From the NCBI RefSeq assembly GCF_037975245.1, contig NC_092569.1:35440668-35504667 (forward strand): a stretch of DNA of 64,000 bases, written 5' to 3'. The notes under the pieces were generated by a model. That model worked only from the letters and a program-made list of their open reading frames with translations, had not been told where the DNA came from and searched no databases. A program made the translations under genes and the position numbers. Shown here piece by piece: positions 1 to 12,536 of this stretch. The stretch's first letter is position 1, and each line of letters opens with the position of its first letter. The DNA comes from Apostichopus japonicus (lineage: Eukaryota; Echinodermata; Holothuroidea; Aspidochirotida; Stichopodidae).

Positions 1-2110
1 CAACCTGAATGATCTGAGCCCTGTACTCTGACGGGACAACAATCTGATGAAAAATTAGCCATTCTTCATTGGCTGCTATTTGTGGGTGCCGCCATTTTCG
101 CATAAGCACCCCAGACTTTGACATATAATACCCTACTGGTATCTTAGAAATCTCCTGAACAGTATGAACCGATTGCAGAAGTTTCTTGATTTGATCGTCA
201 GCTTTTTGCCTTTCGATCAAGTGTTGTTGATCTAAAACCAATGGTTTGACAACATCAGCATTTTTTGCTGGATTCTTATTAAATTGATTTTGTCGAGATA
301 AATCATTAAGATTTTCAAAGAATGTTCCTGCCAGTTGGAAACATTCATCACCTGTTGGAACATTAGTATCATTCACATTAGGTGCTTTAAGAGCCATAGA
401 ATTAGTTGTTACACAAGCCGGAAAAATACCAGGAAATTCTGTTAACAACCGTTCTGTTTCCTCATTAGACTGAGGTTGGTTACATACATGGACACAGGGG
501 GAAGTGTGGACTTGGCCACCAGCAATATCATTGCCAAGGAGAAAATCTATACCGTCGACCGGCAACCTCTCTACTACTCCTATCTCGACTACCTTAGAGA
601 CATACTCACAATCGAACTGAAGTTTAACGAGGGGGGCTCTCACGGTATCCTCTCCCATACCCCTTACTAACACATGTATTGGACTGGTTTCTGCGCCATG
701 ACTTGGCGAAAACACATTACGCAACATCAAAGAACGTGATGCCCCAGTATCCCTCAATATATGAATTTCTGAAAAATCATTAGTGCCTGTCCTAGTTACA
801 GTGCCAACTGACATAAAATTATCGTAGCCATGTGGTTTGAGATTTGCCCTAATTTTCTCAATTTGACTACTAGAAAGCTTGCTTTTCGAAAATATGCTAT
901 TGTCCTTAACATAGTTCGGTTGAATGAGTGGGGATCCCATAATTAACTTTTGTTTACTGGCAATAAACGCCGTTGGCTTTTCAATTTCTCTCAACTGTTT
1001 GAAACAACTTTCATAAACATGGCCAATTTTGTGACAAAAACTGCACGTGGGCCTATTTCTGGAAACTGCATTTCCAAAACTACCCCTTCTTGTGTCAGAA
1101 TCATTGCCCTCTCCTGATCTCCCATATTTGCCCTTTCCTTTGAAATAATTTGGAACTCTGGGATTCTGGGATTGACTAAATGAGCTCTTGTGAACCAGCT
1201 CATAATCATCTGCAACAATGGCAGCTTTCTCCATTTGCTCTACCCCCCTATCTGAAAGATGAGTTCTAATCTCCCTTGGAAGACAGTTACAAAATTCTTC
1301 CATCAAAATTAACTCTCTTAATAGCTCAAAATCAACTCCAACTTTCTTAGAAGCAAGCCACTTATCAAATAGTTCCGATTTTGTTCTACTGAATTCTACA
1401 TGCGTTTGATCTGGACTTTTGCGTTTTGTATTTCTGAACTTTTGATGATATGCCTCTGGTACTAGCTGAGAAGCATTTAAGACTCGTTCTTTGACTTTTA
1501 AATAGTCTGAACCTACAGAGTACGACAATGACGTGTAAACGTCTTTTGCTCTTCCTGTGAATACACTATGAAGCAATGTGGTCCAATATTTGTTAGGCCA
1601 CCCTAACTTTCTCGCCAAATTTTCAAACGATGTAAAAAATCTGTCTACGTCATTTTCATCAAACTGAGGAACTAGCCTTATGTTCTTAGAGAAATCAAAA
1701 GACGATGAAGATTGCCCTATGTGACTTTTCGTTTCCAGCGTTTTAAGAGCCATTTTATGTTCTAATTCCTTCAGTCTAAATTCGTTCTCTATCTTTAACT
1801 TTTCACTTTCACGTATCTCTCTTTCGTTTTGCAATTCTAGTTCCCTAATCTTCAATTGGATTGTTAATTTCTTTAATTCTTCACTTTCTTCACTAGATTT
1901 TGGCATATCCTCCCCTTTTCCTTTGATGAAACCCCATTTTAGTAAATGATTACCAACTATACGATTCAACTGAGGTTTCTTAGCAGCTGGAGGTACTACG
2001 ATACTAAGGTGCTTAGCTAAGTCTAGGAGATTATCTTTGGATAAATCATCTACATTCTCTATAGTCAATTCAGTCTGTGATACAAATGCTTCAGCCGTGG
2101 TAAAGGCCAT
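1..2110 (-). CDS. Gag-protease-integrase(N-term) polyprotein of a Ty3/gypsy-like LTR retrotransposon, 3' end outside window
   Basis: Reading the minus strand from the ATG at 2110, the frame stays open for 703 codons to base 1, with no stop or frameshift. The order is: N-terminal helical/acidic region; a charged coiled-coil stretch (~1740-1910); a gag core with the motif LVPQFDENDVDRFF and then FTGRAKDVY; a CCHC zinc knuckle C-x2-C-x4-H-x4-C (~1018-1060); a retropepsin with active site DTGAS (~735) and the second motif LLGNDIAGG (~515-540); then a linker ending in WLIFHQIVVPSEYRAQII at the window edge. That last motif is the usual start of the H2C2 zinc-binding domain of integrase. No reverse transcriptase lies between protease and this domain. 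Gag-PR-IN-(RT) is the order described for Gmr1-like deuterostome Ty3/gypsy elements. The clean frame suggests recent activity. It lies antisense to, and probably within an intron of, the adjacent TENT4 gene. Confidence 0.88.
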   Translation of the reverse strand, partial: MAFTTAEAFVSQTELTIENVDDLSKDNLLDLAKHLSIVVPPAAKKPQLNRIVGNHLLKWGFIKGKGEDMPKSSEESEELKKLTIQLKIRELELQNEREIRESEKLKIENEFRLKELEHKMALKTLETKSHIGQSSSSFDFSKNIRLVPQFDENDVDRFFTSFENLARKLGWPNKYWTTLLHSVFTGRAKDVYTSLSYSVGSDYLKVKERVLNASQLVPEAYHQKFRNTKRKSPDQTHVEFSRTKSELFDKWLASKKVGVDFELLRELILMEEFCNCLPREIRTHLSDRGVEQMEKAAIVADDYELVHKSSFSQSQNPRVPNYFKGKGKYGRSGEGNDSDTRRGSFGNAVSRNRPTCSFCHKIGHVYESCFKQLREIEKPTAFIASKQKLIMGSPLIQPNYVKDNSIFSKSKLSSSQIEKIRANLKPHGYDNFMSVGTVTRTGTNDFSEIHILRDTGASRSLMLRNVFSPSHGAETSPIHVLVRGMGEDTVRAPLVKLQFDCEYVSKVVEIGVVERLPVDGIDFLLGNDIAGGQVHTSPCVHVCNQPQSNEETERLLTEFPGIFPACVTTNSMALKAPNVNDTNVPTGDECFQLAGTFFENLNDLSRQNQFNKNPAKNADVVKPLVLDQQHLIERQKADDQIKKLLQSVHTVQEISKIPVGYYMSKSGVLMRKWRHPQIAANEEWLIFHQIVVPSEYRAQIIQV

Positions 2111-2238
2111 AGCAAAATATAAATACACCGCTATAACATACATATAGAAACACTTATAAGACAAGAGACACTAATTAGATGCAAATTTTGCTAATGTGGT
2201 ATTTTTGAAAAATTTGCAAGTTTAGCCAATTTGTTCGT

Positions 2239-2256
2239 TTCCCGGATAGGCCCCCA
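2239..2256 (-). other. Putative retrotransposon primer binding site (tRNA-Pro-like)
   Basis: On the minus strand this reads TGGGGGCCTATCCGGGAA, which closely resembles the tRNA-Pro primer binding site of many retroelements (TGGGGG...TCCGGGA). It sits ~130 bases upstream of the gag ATG, as expected, and just after a possible LTR end in AACA at 2266. The tRNA assignment is by resemblance only. Confidence 0.5.
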
Positions 2257-2265
2257 AATAATATC

Positions 2266-2930
2266 TGTTACGAAGTCCAGATATCATGGTTTGGGAAACG
2301 AACACAATAAGGTAGGTTAGAGAGGTTTTGTTTTAAAAGAATCTAATGCGTGTCTCTTGGTAACAAAAATATATAACTTAGCATAAATACATTACATACC
2401 TTAATACTTAAAGTTAACTTAGCGCGCACGCAAGGTACCTCGGCTACCGCTGGGCTCTCCGTCGGGGTGTCAAATCCCAGGGTAGTCTGTAACCGTAGTG
2501 CGGGTGTGTCTGGAAGCTTCCGGAAGGCGCTTTACGTTAATAACAGCTCCGGTATAGAGAACAGGACCAGGTAAGGTAAATGATAAGTTCAGAAGAATGG
2601 TATCCAAAAGAGAGTTAAGAGTAAGTCGCACACAGCGTGGTTGGCATGGTGAAGAAAGGCTGGAACGGAAAAGGTAGGTTTTGTAAGGGCTATGCAGACA
2701 TGGTTGTTTTACGTGGTGTGACGTACAGGTTGGTGCCACTGGGAGAAGAGACCGAGCCACTCCTTGAAAACTAATTTATATGACATTCGGTGAGGTTACT
2801 CGACCGTAGCTTAGAACTGCACTGATTGTGCTCTACGTTTACAAATTAGCATAATAATACACCATTTAATAATTGCATAACATCAATTAGCGTAGTTAAC
2901 CTTTAAAGTAACATGCTGCATCATAACACA
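2266..2930 (-). repeat. Probable 5' LTR of the Gmr1-like element (outer edge approximate)
   Basis: This lies upstream of the primer binding site on the minus strand. The inner edge ends in CTTCGTAACA at 2266. A TATAAAT-like box is present on the minus strand at ~2772-2783. The outer boundary is uncertain because the second LTR is outside the window; a TGTT near 2920-2935 is a candidate start. No protein of interest is encoded. Confidence 0.4.
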
Positions 2931-3364
2931 AGCAGAAATATTAAGAATATTGTCAACTTCTCATTCAATTTGGAATATGTCATAAATATTCCTTTGCATT
3001 ATAAAATGAAATGTTTTGTAGCTTAAAGCTTCTGAGTTTTGCTATTTTAATATGTGTTATCAAATACTGTAAATACACATGTGATGGGGGGGGGGGGGTG
3101 TAGGGGGCAGTGGGAGGGGAGATGTTTCAGCGATTAAAAGAACAGTATAAACACAGACATCTCTTTACCTTTAATACATGGCAGAGAATATAATGAAGAT
3201 CTGCTCCCAAACATAAATCACAACTGAGGGTAAAAATAAGGGTGGTTTTCATTTCTGCATTAAGAATTAAATAAACATGATGTTAATTGGCCAGGAAGAA
3301 GCTTTCTCTACTTCATGTTAGATTAAGCTATTATTCCATTTTAACATTTCTTGATTGTCGACAG

Positions 3365-6300
3365 GAGTTGATCTTGGCAGGAACTCTTTTGGATTCATGG
3401 AAGTGAGGAAAGCATTCCATTATGCCTACCAAGTGCTCACCCAAGCTGTTGTACCTCACATAGACCAAGATAGTAATGGTCATAGGTCAGTGAAATGCCA
3501 GAATTTTGTCTCCTTTTTTGCTTTTCCTTCACAGAACTTCTGGAAAATATCAGGTAAAGCTTCCATGTGTTTCAGCCTCCCCCTCCCCCTTCCTTCCCTA
3601 CATTACTTTTGATCTATCTGTCAAGTTGTAGCATAGTTTACCTATCAGGGTATATTTCTTTTGTCAAACAGTCAGGCCCAAATGAGGCTGGTAAAAAGAC
3701 TTTCTTTATAACCTTAACAAAGTATAGCGGTACACAATTTTGACTGAAATTTACATATACTCGTTGTTTTGAAAATTTACTGTCAAAAGGTATCGTACCA
3801 ACAAAGGGTAACCATTACTGCTTGTCATATTCAGTAAGAAAAAATTGTTGATTGAGAAATGTTTACATCTAAACAAAATAGATTGGTCTAATGGTCGCCT
3901 AACTGATGCACGCATATGAGTGCTGCATAGCCTAATGTTAGGCCTAGCTATCCACCCTCAAGCACTGGTTATGGCGTGTGCCAGTCGTAGCTGACAATGT
4001 CGTCTATCAGAAAAGCTTTCTCATGTTGCAATTTACTTTCATATTGCTAAAAGAACAGTAAATAGGAGATACCAAAGTCAACAAACTTTGTTTTTTTCCA
4101 GTATTTGCAATTCACATTTCGGTTTTTCCGGGTTTTTCGGTTTTCTTAAAATAAAAAATAGTAAAATAAAAAATAGTAAACCGGTTTACCGTGCAAGCCT
4201 ACCATTATGCCTACCAAGTGCTCACCCAAGCTGTTGTACCTCACATAGACCAAGAAAATAATGGTCATCAGAGATGCCAAGATCAGATGTTTTTTAGGCG
4301 GGTGAAAATTGTCTGGTGCTGTTGGTTACGTACACCATCTAAGCGGAGCGCCACCATGGGTTGGCGCGAAGCGTACAAGAAAATTTTGGGATCTTACGGC
4401 CCCTCAGATGGCCGGAAACATCACTTCCAGGGTCATCTAAGCTGAATCTATACTGTCTCCATACTTGTATTGTGTCTATTTCTTTTTTCATTCCAGAGGC
4501 AAAAATATCTTGAAATAAAAAAAATCTCTGAAATTTTGCGGACGCTTTAGCGTTCACGTGTGTCGTAACGGTATTATTTTTCACGAATTGTATAGGTAAC
4601 GTTGCTTTCAGCCGGGCATATTTAGCACGATCGGCTTTGAGTAATTTCCGATCCTGGCGGTTCTGAGATAATTCGCATTTTGGTGTGATGAAATGAATTT
4701 CACGCTAGCAATGATACACTTTCACAGGAAAAACTCTGTGGGCCTACAATGCGGGAGATTCTTCAAAAATGCGGGAGTTTATTGGAAAATGCGGGAGATT
4801 CGGACAGGTGGGCGGGTGAGCGGGAGACGACCCGAAAATGCGGGTGACACCCGCCCAAAGCGGGTGCCTTGGCAGCACTGGGTCATAGGTCAGTGAAATG
4901 CCAGAATTTTGTCTCCTTTTTTCTTTTGCTTTTCCTATATATTTCATATCATATTTTACCCATCAGGGTATATTTCTTTTGTCAAACAGTCAGGCCCAAA
5001 TGAGGCTGGAAAAAAGACTTTCTTTATAACCTTACCAAAGTATAGCGGTACACAATTAACTGTCAAAAGGTATCATACCAACAAAGGGAAACCAATGCTG
5101 ATTGTCAGATTCAGTAAGAAAAAATTGTTGATTGAGAAATGTTTACATCTAAACAAAAAAGTGTTGATCCTTAACCTAGATCACACTAGGTTGCCTCCAG
5201 AGGTACAGTGTAAATATTTCATTAAGCAACATTAGTCATTTCCACTCAGATTGTCCCCGAGATTTATTTGTTCCATTTTCTTTTGGTTTTGCTCCACACA
5301 GCATCCTCGATCGCATTATAAGGGTAACAGACGAAGTGATGGACCAAAGGTTATGGGTCCAGCAAAATTGGGCCCAGAAAGCAATGGCTATGTATCCACA
5401 CAAGTTTTCCATACATTGTAATATACCTCAACCAGATGCCTTCTGTTTACCTGACACGGCCTTGAGGATAGCACAGCCAATCCGCCCAGTGAATGCTACA
5501 ACCATCATCCTTGCTGACAGTTCTCAGAGAAATAGCCAAGAGACAGGATCTTGCCAAGAGGTCAACAAAAAAAGTGCAATGAACCCCACTGCTGCCACCA
5601 ATATGTCCAACTCAAACGATGTCATCAACAACAAAATCACGTCTATATCTTCTTCTTCCTCTGGTGAAATTGTGTCTAGTTCCAGTGATTCTGTAAGTTG
5701 TCTGCTCAATATTGCAATTTAATCCACTCCTCTCAAATACTGAAAAGAAAAAAAGACAGGTTCAAAAACATTTGGAAACTTTTTACAGGATATTATAATA
5801 GTCTTTGATACAGGTGATGTTATCTTGAATTCAGGTCCTTGCTGTTTTCATTAACTTCACCAAACTTTAAAACCAACAAGATTCCAGAAGATTACAAATT
5901 ACCCTGGAATTAAAGTGGTAAAGCTTTCAGAAAGGGAAATTTTTGAAGTGAGAGGACGTGGACGTTGAAGTAGATCCAGGGTGTGAGGGGTGGGGAGCAC
6001 GGTGATAAAATGTCGCAGACTTTTGTAAGCTATGATGATTCAAGTTCATATTTAGAACAGAGACAGGTAAGTATCGTTGTTCATAAAAGCCCTCAGCAGT
6101 AATTTTTAGGGTATTTGAGGAGTGTGTAAAGTCACATAACATTTAGTAGTAAAATAGTTGTTCTTAGCTTTCACTGCAGTGCGGTTTTGTCTCTTCAACC
6201 ATTTGCAGAGTAACAACAAATGTGAATTTTGTGTATTCGGTCAGGAAGGTAACATTAACGACAGGAATGTGAGTGATCCTTTCATTAGCACAAATTCCTG

Positions 6301-7467
6301 TAAAAGGTACCTCACAGTAACACCAATTAAATTGTCATAAAAAGAAAGGTTTAGATTCATAATTCAAGTTATTTCTGGCTAAATGCAAGTTGATTTTGCT
6401 GTTTGCCAGTAGACATAAGATAAGGCACTTACATTCTCAGCCAGTAGACATTAAGAACATAAAGACATTAATTGGGTTACAATCTTCAATAAAATTGAGA
6501 ATTAGTAGGTCTGGTTTAGATATAGATTAACCCGACCAAACATATATTTCATACTAGAACATTTTAGCACCTTACCCTCACTTCTGGGGCACCGTCCACT
6601 AACTCTCTTCCACACCAACCATTCAGAAGAGATGCTATGTGGTTTTGCAGACTTTTTCTTCTTACACCTTGGTGTCCTTTTTTGCCTGTCCTTGCATCCA
6701 TAATGAATGATTATTTGTTAAAAAATGAAGTGATTCTCTTTGAAATACCTATTTAAGATGAGGGAAGGGTGGGGTGGGGGTTCTGTCTTGCTCTTTTGGT
6801 ACTTTTTGCCTGTCATATAATGTGCCTTCAAATCTGAATCAGATAAAAATCATTTTGTTTTCCCTTTGTAATTTTCTAGGAATCGGAAATGTCTTCACAA
6901 ACTTCTGGTTCTTCCAAGGACACCATCGACTCTGTCCAAGGACCCTCTGAAAGGGAGGCTGTCCCTAGTGTTGGACCTGAAACTAGTACTGACAAAGCCT
7001 GGACACAGGAAATTAGAAAACCAGTCTCCCATGGGCAGACGTATCACAAACAATCAAAATTCGGCAATCGGTGCAATCATACTTCTAACTCTGTCCGTGG
7101 TAACGCAGGGAACTCGCTTAGCAAGCAGACCTCCAAGGAGCGGCAAGTAGTCACGCCTCATATTGAGGTCACCGTCTCATCCAATAACAAGTCTGAAATT
7201 CAAACGTCTCTGCCGAAGGGAAACTCCCGAATTTCTCCAGGAGGGACCTCTTCGTCGTTACAGCCAGTGGTATCAAAGACTTATAGAAGCAAGAATTATA
7301 CCAACCAGCATGGCAAATTCCGCCACAATAGCGGTGGCAACTCAACCCAGAGTGGCAGCAGTGGCGGAGACAATAATAACAATAGCAGTCAAAATACTAA
7401 CTCTGTAAACAAAAGATTAAAGAAGAAGCATAAAAAGGATAACTCTAAGAGAGGGGCAAAGAACTGA
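3365..7467 (+). CDS. TENT4: TENT4/PAPD5-PAPD7 (Trf4/5-type) non-canonical poly(A) polymerase, last three coding exons
   Basis: Joined coding exons are 3365-3485, 5302-5692 and 6880-7467 (stop TGA 7465-7467), ~365 residues plus a split first codon. Junctions are GTCGACAG|GA, AG|GTCAGT, CACACAG|C, TCT|GTAAGT and TTCTAG|GAA, and phases agree (2, then 0). Exon one encodes VDLGRNSFGFMEVRKAFHYA and exon two SILDRIIRVTDEV, matching the segment just after the PAP-associated domain of human TENT4A/B. The rest is the low-complexity Ser/Asn-rich tail ending in a basic KKKHKKDNSKRG patch like the Lys/Arg-rich C-terminus of the vertebrate proteins. Family role: nuclear/cytoplasmic RNA 3' adenylation with mixed tailing, RNA surveillance or mRNA stabilisation. 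The nucleotidyltransferase core is encoded upstream, outside the window. Identity is strong; whether it is closer to 4A or 4B is not resolved. Confidence 0.9.
4200..4268 (+). pseudogene. Broken duplicate of the TENT4 exon at 3365-3485
   Basis: Sixty-nine bases repeat the second half of the first visible TENT4 exon (HYAYQVLTQAVVPHIDQ readable), with a few changes (Asp-Ser to Glu-Asn). There is no acceptor in front and the copy is cut at GGTCAT by the element at 4269-4880, so it cannot be a normal exon. Confidence 0.85.
4269..4880. mobile_element. Non-autonomous TIR element inserted in the duplicated TENT4 exon
   Basis: The ends are imperfect inverted repeats: CAGAGATGCCAAG on the left and, reverse-complemented, CAGTGCTGCCAAG on the right. 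GGTCAT is present on both sides (4263-4268, 4881-4886) but once in the original exon, so it is a target duplication of at least 6 bp. It carries one copy of the recurring ~100 bp hairpin module (4336-4431) and an AATGCGGGAG short repeat near the right end. No transposase is seen. Confidence 0.7.
4336..4431 (+). repeat. Hairpin module copy
   Basis: CTAAGCGGAGCGCCACCATGG, GGTTGGCGCGAAGCGTAC and CAGATGGCCGGAAAC: a conserved ~100 bp module with an imperfect GCGCCACC/GGTTGGCGC stem. Inside the element at 4269-4880. Confidence 0.85.
4881..5165 (+). repeat. Second copy of TENT4 intron sequence
   Basis: This repeats the intron after the first exon (3480-3885): the AGGTCAGTG donor, the AATGCCAGAATTTTGTCTCC segment, then the CAGTCAGGCCCAAATGAGGC block and following text in the same order, with small deletions. 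Together with 4200-4268 it is one tandem duplication of exon plus intron, later split by the element at 4269-4880. Possible retention of the second donor could produce alternative transcripts. Confidence 0.8.
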
Positions 7468-10029
7468 GTCAAAAGAAGAGACAAAAAGTGTCTGTATTTT
7501 CTCGGTTTTATTTATGAAAGCGACAAGATTGGTTGGGGGACAAGAAAACCAACAAAGAAGACTATGAAATTGGTAAACAGACAAGACCAAAAAATAATCT
7601 AGAAAATCAGCTGTGCTTTGATTAAGGAGGGGAAAAAAGAGTAATGGTGTTAGTTCGGTTTCATGATTTGTGATGTGTATGGATGTACTGAAATGAGCAA
7701 AATAAGGAGTTTGGAGTCGATTAAAAGTGTTTACTGTGATTCCAATCTGAAATTCACTCAAAGAGAGTCCGTTTATTCAGTATTAATGTGTTTCTAATCT
7801 CAAGGTGAAGCAGATAGTAATCAAACATGTCTACTTTCACACTGTCAGCCTTGTCAACAATGCAATTATTGTTTATATCAAATCTTTTTCTCTCGATGAT
7901 TTTTTTTTAACTATTCGATAAAGATTTTTGTTTTGGGAGAAAGGAGGTGTAGCAAGGAGTGGATGGTTTTGTTTGGTAAAGGGAGTTACCCAGGAATGAT
8001 TGGTTTTTTCTTAGCTTTGAGATGTCAATGAAAAATGGAAAATAATATACCATTTAATGACGATATCAGTGACAAAGAAAACATATTTTGTTGGTTTTTT
8101 GCTCACCTAGGAAGAGAATATAAAGCATAGTAAAAAGCTTAAAAAAATATTATTAATGTTGTCATACTGTGACAGGAGAGAAAGCAAGATGATGGAAAGT
8201 GTGTAGTGTCGATATCAAAGCAAAAACAACTAAAAAAGATAAAAAATGAAAACAGAACTTAAAGACACCCCACCGCCCCTACGCAAAAGAAAATGCCAGA
8301 AAAAAAGAAAGAAAAAAAACCCAATTTGACAGCAAACGACTTGTACAGGATGATCACAGAGAAGTAGGAAAGAGATTATACTATTATTATGCAGGAGTTC
8401 ACTTTTCTTTTAGTAGAGACTTGGTTTTGACAAGATTAGCGGAGGTTAGTTCTAACAGTTTATATTTGTGACATTTTTTATGGCTTTGAGAAGAAAGTTT
8501 TATCTGTTACCTAGAGCAATAATTGTGAAGTAACCAAGGGAGTGGGCAAGAGGTACATATTGTTTCTGAAATTGTAAATTAGAGTTGGTCTCCATTTCTT
8601 CAAACTGTTCTGTATTCGCCATTTCGACGAAGGTGAATTTGATAGGAGGGTCGTTGTGTGATTATCTGTTGAAGGTTGGATTTTGGTGCATTATTCGGTT
8701 GTTAGGTAGTGAAGGTGCCAAGCTGTTATTTTTTTTTCCATTTATATAGGACTTTCTTACTTTGGCAGCTATGCTGATTTGTGTCTGGTTTTTATGAAGG
8801 GACTGATAAACATTTCAAAACTGTTGCTATTGGCCCAAAAAATATATAAATAAAATAGCCAAAAAAGTGAAGGGATATAAAATATACAAAGGTTAAATTG
8901 AGAAGATGTGGTAATGGTTGGAAACACATTGGTGTACTATAGTAAGGTTAGTTTGAGTGATATGGGAAAGGGTAGGTCGGTGGCAAAGAGGTCCTTTAAT
9001 CTGTCGTTAGCAGTTACAACAAGATATTTTCTTGGTAGCATTATTGCTGGGCAAGTCGTTGCAGACAATCAAGATTCTCCCTCGCTGCCCTATACTTTTC
9101 ATGAATTTCAAAACCCATGAAACATAAATACTGTTTCTTACTTTTTTCACAATGTACAGGACATGGTCTTGTGTTGTGGATATGTGTGTGTTTGGGAGAT
9201 GTGGGGTGTGGGAGAAGGGGGATGGGTAGGCATGGGTGGAAGGAATTAGTGATCAAATTAATCCATTAAAGGCATAAAACTTTATAGACCAATTCAAAAA
9301 GGTAGTACTTAAATAACTTGTAAAATGGAAATTCATTGTAACAGGGTCATATTAGCTCATGTAATTGACTTCAGAAAGATAAAAAAAATAAACAAAATAA
9401 TTAAAAGAGCATGAGCAGGAGAAACTAATAATAGAGTTGTAATATTGTTGAGACAAAAAATGTATTTTGTTTATTACTATTTGATATAAGTAAGATCAAC
9501 CAGAAAAATAGAAGATTTGGGGGGGGGGGGGGGAGTTAGGCATTCAGGAGCATTTTATTGCATTAGGACTCATTTTAATATTCCCCAGTGATCAAAAAAA
9601 GTATAATTGAGGCAATGCCATGGCATTCATAGAGAGAATTTGGGATGGCAAAGATTAGAAGATAGTACTTGCTAAGACTTATGACATATAATGCAGCATA
9701 ACATTTGATTTTTGTTCTGTTTATTATGATTAAACCATACAAGGAGAAAAACACCAGTTGTAACTGTCAAGTAAAAACTATAAAAAAAGTCAGTTTTATT
9801 TGGTTTTGCCTGACAGCATTAGACTGTATAAAATGGAAGAACAAAAAGTGACTGAAATAAAAAGGAAATAAATAGAAAAATTCCCACCGGACATTAGGAT
9901 TTGTTGCATCTTAGTGAGTTACCCCTATTGGTATCCTTTGGTTTACAATTGTCTGTAACCATTATTGCTTCCATTCTGAGATATTAATAGTGCATTCAAT
10001 TAATACCTTTGCGGCATTTTTGAATATTC

Positions 10030-10570
<541 letters not shown>

Positions 10571-10697
10571 TATAAATATATAAATATATAATAATATAAA
10601 TATATAAATATATAAATATATAAATATATAAATAAATATTTAAATAAATATATAAATAAATATATAAATAAATATATAAATAAATATAAATATATAA
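10571..10697. repeat. Degenerate TATAAATA repeat flanking the TAAA array
   Basis: Alternating TATAAATA and AAATA variants grade out of the pure TAAA array, consistent with decay of an older part of the same microsatellite. Confidence 0.9.
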
Positions 10698-12397
10698 AGA
10701 GAACGGAATATTATTTCAGTTAGCATAGAGAAACAATGTAACAAGGTAGTGACACACAACATTACAAAGGAAGCCAAAAGATGTATTTTTAAATTTCAGT
10801 TAACGGGAATAACAGCCACCTTCTGTTAAGATACGAGAAAGTCTATACGGGATCGATGAACAATCAAGGAGCAATTGGATTCCGCTCTTCAAAAAATCTG
10901 TTGTATTTTGTGACTGTGTAGTGTGGTACAGTAGGACGGTAATTCTATGCCCAGTGTACAAGGTATTGAAGACTGATGTTGGGTCTTGTTGTGGCTGTGC
11001 TATACCTCGTGCAGTGATCACATTGACATTGTTAGTAAGACAGTGCATGACACTCGCAATCTGTGGAAGTACAATAAAACGGAACGATGCAGTCTCAGAT
11101 GATGGCTTGCTGCCGACGTTAATTTCAATTTTTTTTTTTTTTTTTTTCAATTTCTGCTGGCAGTCATATTGAAAATACGTTAGCTGTACATCTCAGTTGG
11201 CATCGTTAGTGTTTTCAACGTGGAAGTTCACGACCCGCGAAAAACAATGCAGCGATTAGTTATAATTACAGTACATCTTCACTTTTGTTTGCATAACGAG
11301 TAGGGTATGTTCACCTTAATTGTAGCAGTTATTCCTTATCAAAAAATTGATAAGGATGTTTTTTTTATCTTCTTGTTTTGGAATTATTGCAGCGATGACC
11401 CTTCCATCACATACGCAAAGATATACCAGACCGCGCTGCTTAGGTTCGCGGTGAATAAGAAAATACGGCACAAACGGTAACGAAACGGTGCACATGTGAA
11501 CTGACAATTTGAAAGGCAGCCTCCTATTGCAATGAGTTAACGTTACCACTGGTTTACATCATAGAGGTATGTTGTGGGCCGTGTGTCTTGGGTACAAGTT
11601 GCTTCAACATACTATTCAACTGAACAAGGCTGCATATTTAACCAACATGCTCATATAGCACCTGCGTGTTTTGTTAGCAGGCACGTACCCAGCTTTCGTG
11701 GTGTGAGTGGTGTTTAAGGTGGGGGCACATCCTTATCGTGCCAGGAATATATGACACAGAAAAGCACGAGAGAAGCACAGAAAAGTACACAGAAAAGCAG
11801 AAGTTACAACGGATACGTTACTAACACTACTACCAAAATGTTACCACTTGTTGTTGTTATGTTTTGGAAGCTTTGCCTGTTCAGTTTCTTTTAAACTCGA
11901 TTTGGATCCTCTGAAACCAAGATTTCTCCAACGACTCGTTATATTGTTTGTCTGGAACAACTTGAAAAAGATTATTATAAGGCTATGCAACAATTGTTCT
12001 GTTCATAATACCCACTATTAAAACTTGGGAACTTTACAATTATCTCAATACAAGTTAGCTGACGGCGCAAGGCATTATCATTCTTGTTTGTATGAAGAAA
12101 CCTATAATCCCTTACCCCTTCCGCACCCAACACGTGTCTCATGTTCTACTCTCTTACACCGTCACCCGTTAGATAGAAAGTACATTATCTACGGCTTTGA
12201 AAGACTAACGTTTGTTTACGGTATGCTTTCATGCACATTTGCACAACAAATCGTGTACGATTTTGTTTTTAGCCGACTTGCCGTGTCATTTTTAGCCTTC
12301 CGTATATTTTTGCGTTTGCTGAACCGTATAGCAGTTACGTATAAATTAATGTTTAACAAAATCCAAGATCACAACTTCGTCATAGCTTCACGTTGAC

Positions 12398-12443
12398 ATG
12401 GGTGGCTGTTTCTTTCGACTTTTTAATCCTTTTCCTCCAGCTG
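12398..12443 (+). CDS. Candidate first coding exon, MGGC N-terminus (copy 1)
   Basis: ATG to donor: 15 codons plus one base, reading MGGCFFRLFNPFPPA, followed by GTAAGT. The twin exon at 30352-30397 has the same length, phase and donor position. MGGC is a possible N-myristoylation/palmitoylation signal. The only downstream exon recognised (15470-15592) has lost its 5' part, so this copy may be non-functional or use other exons. I do not recognise the protein. Confidence 0.4.
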
Positions 12444-12536
12444 GTAAGTTACACCTGAATCACAGCTTTCGTGTTTTGCTCTTCTCTTTTCTTTCAATAA
12501 CTTTCCGATTTCTGGAAATTTCAATACTGTATGTTA

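Noticed and set aside
476-1218. Short ORFs opposite or shifted within the retrotransposon ORF (476-670 plus, 991-1218 minus)
   Set aside because: They are alternative-frame shadows of the 703-codon gag-protease frame.
12025-12396. 123-codon ORF just upstream of the MGGC exon
   Set aside because: No ATG start in the strict sense, not conserved in the paralogous locus near 30200, no recognisable domain.
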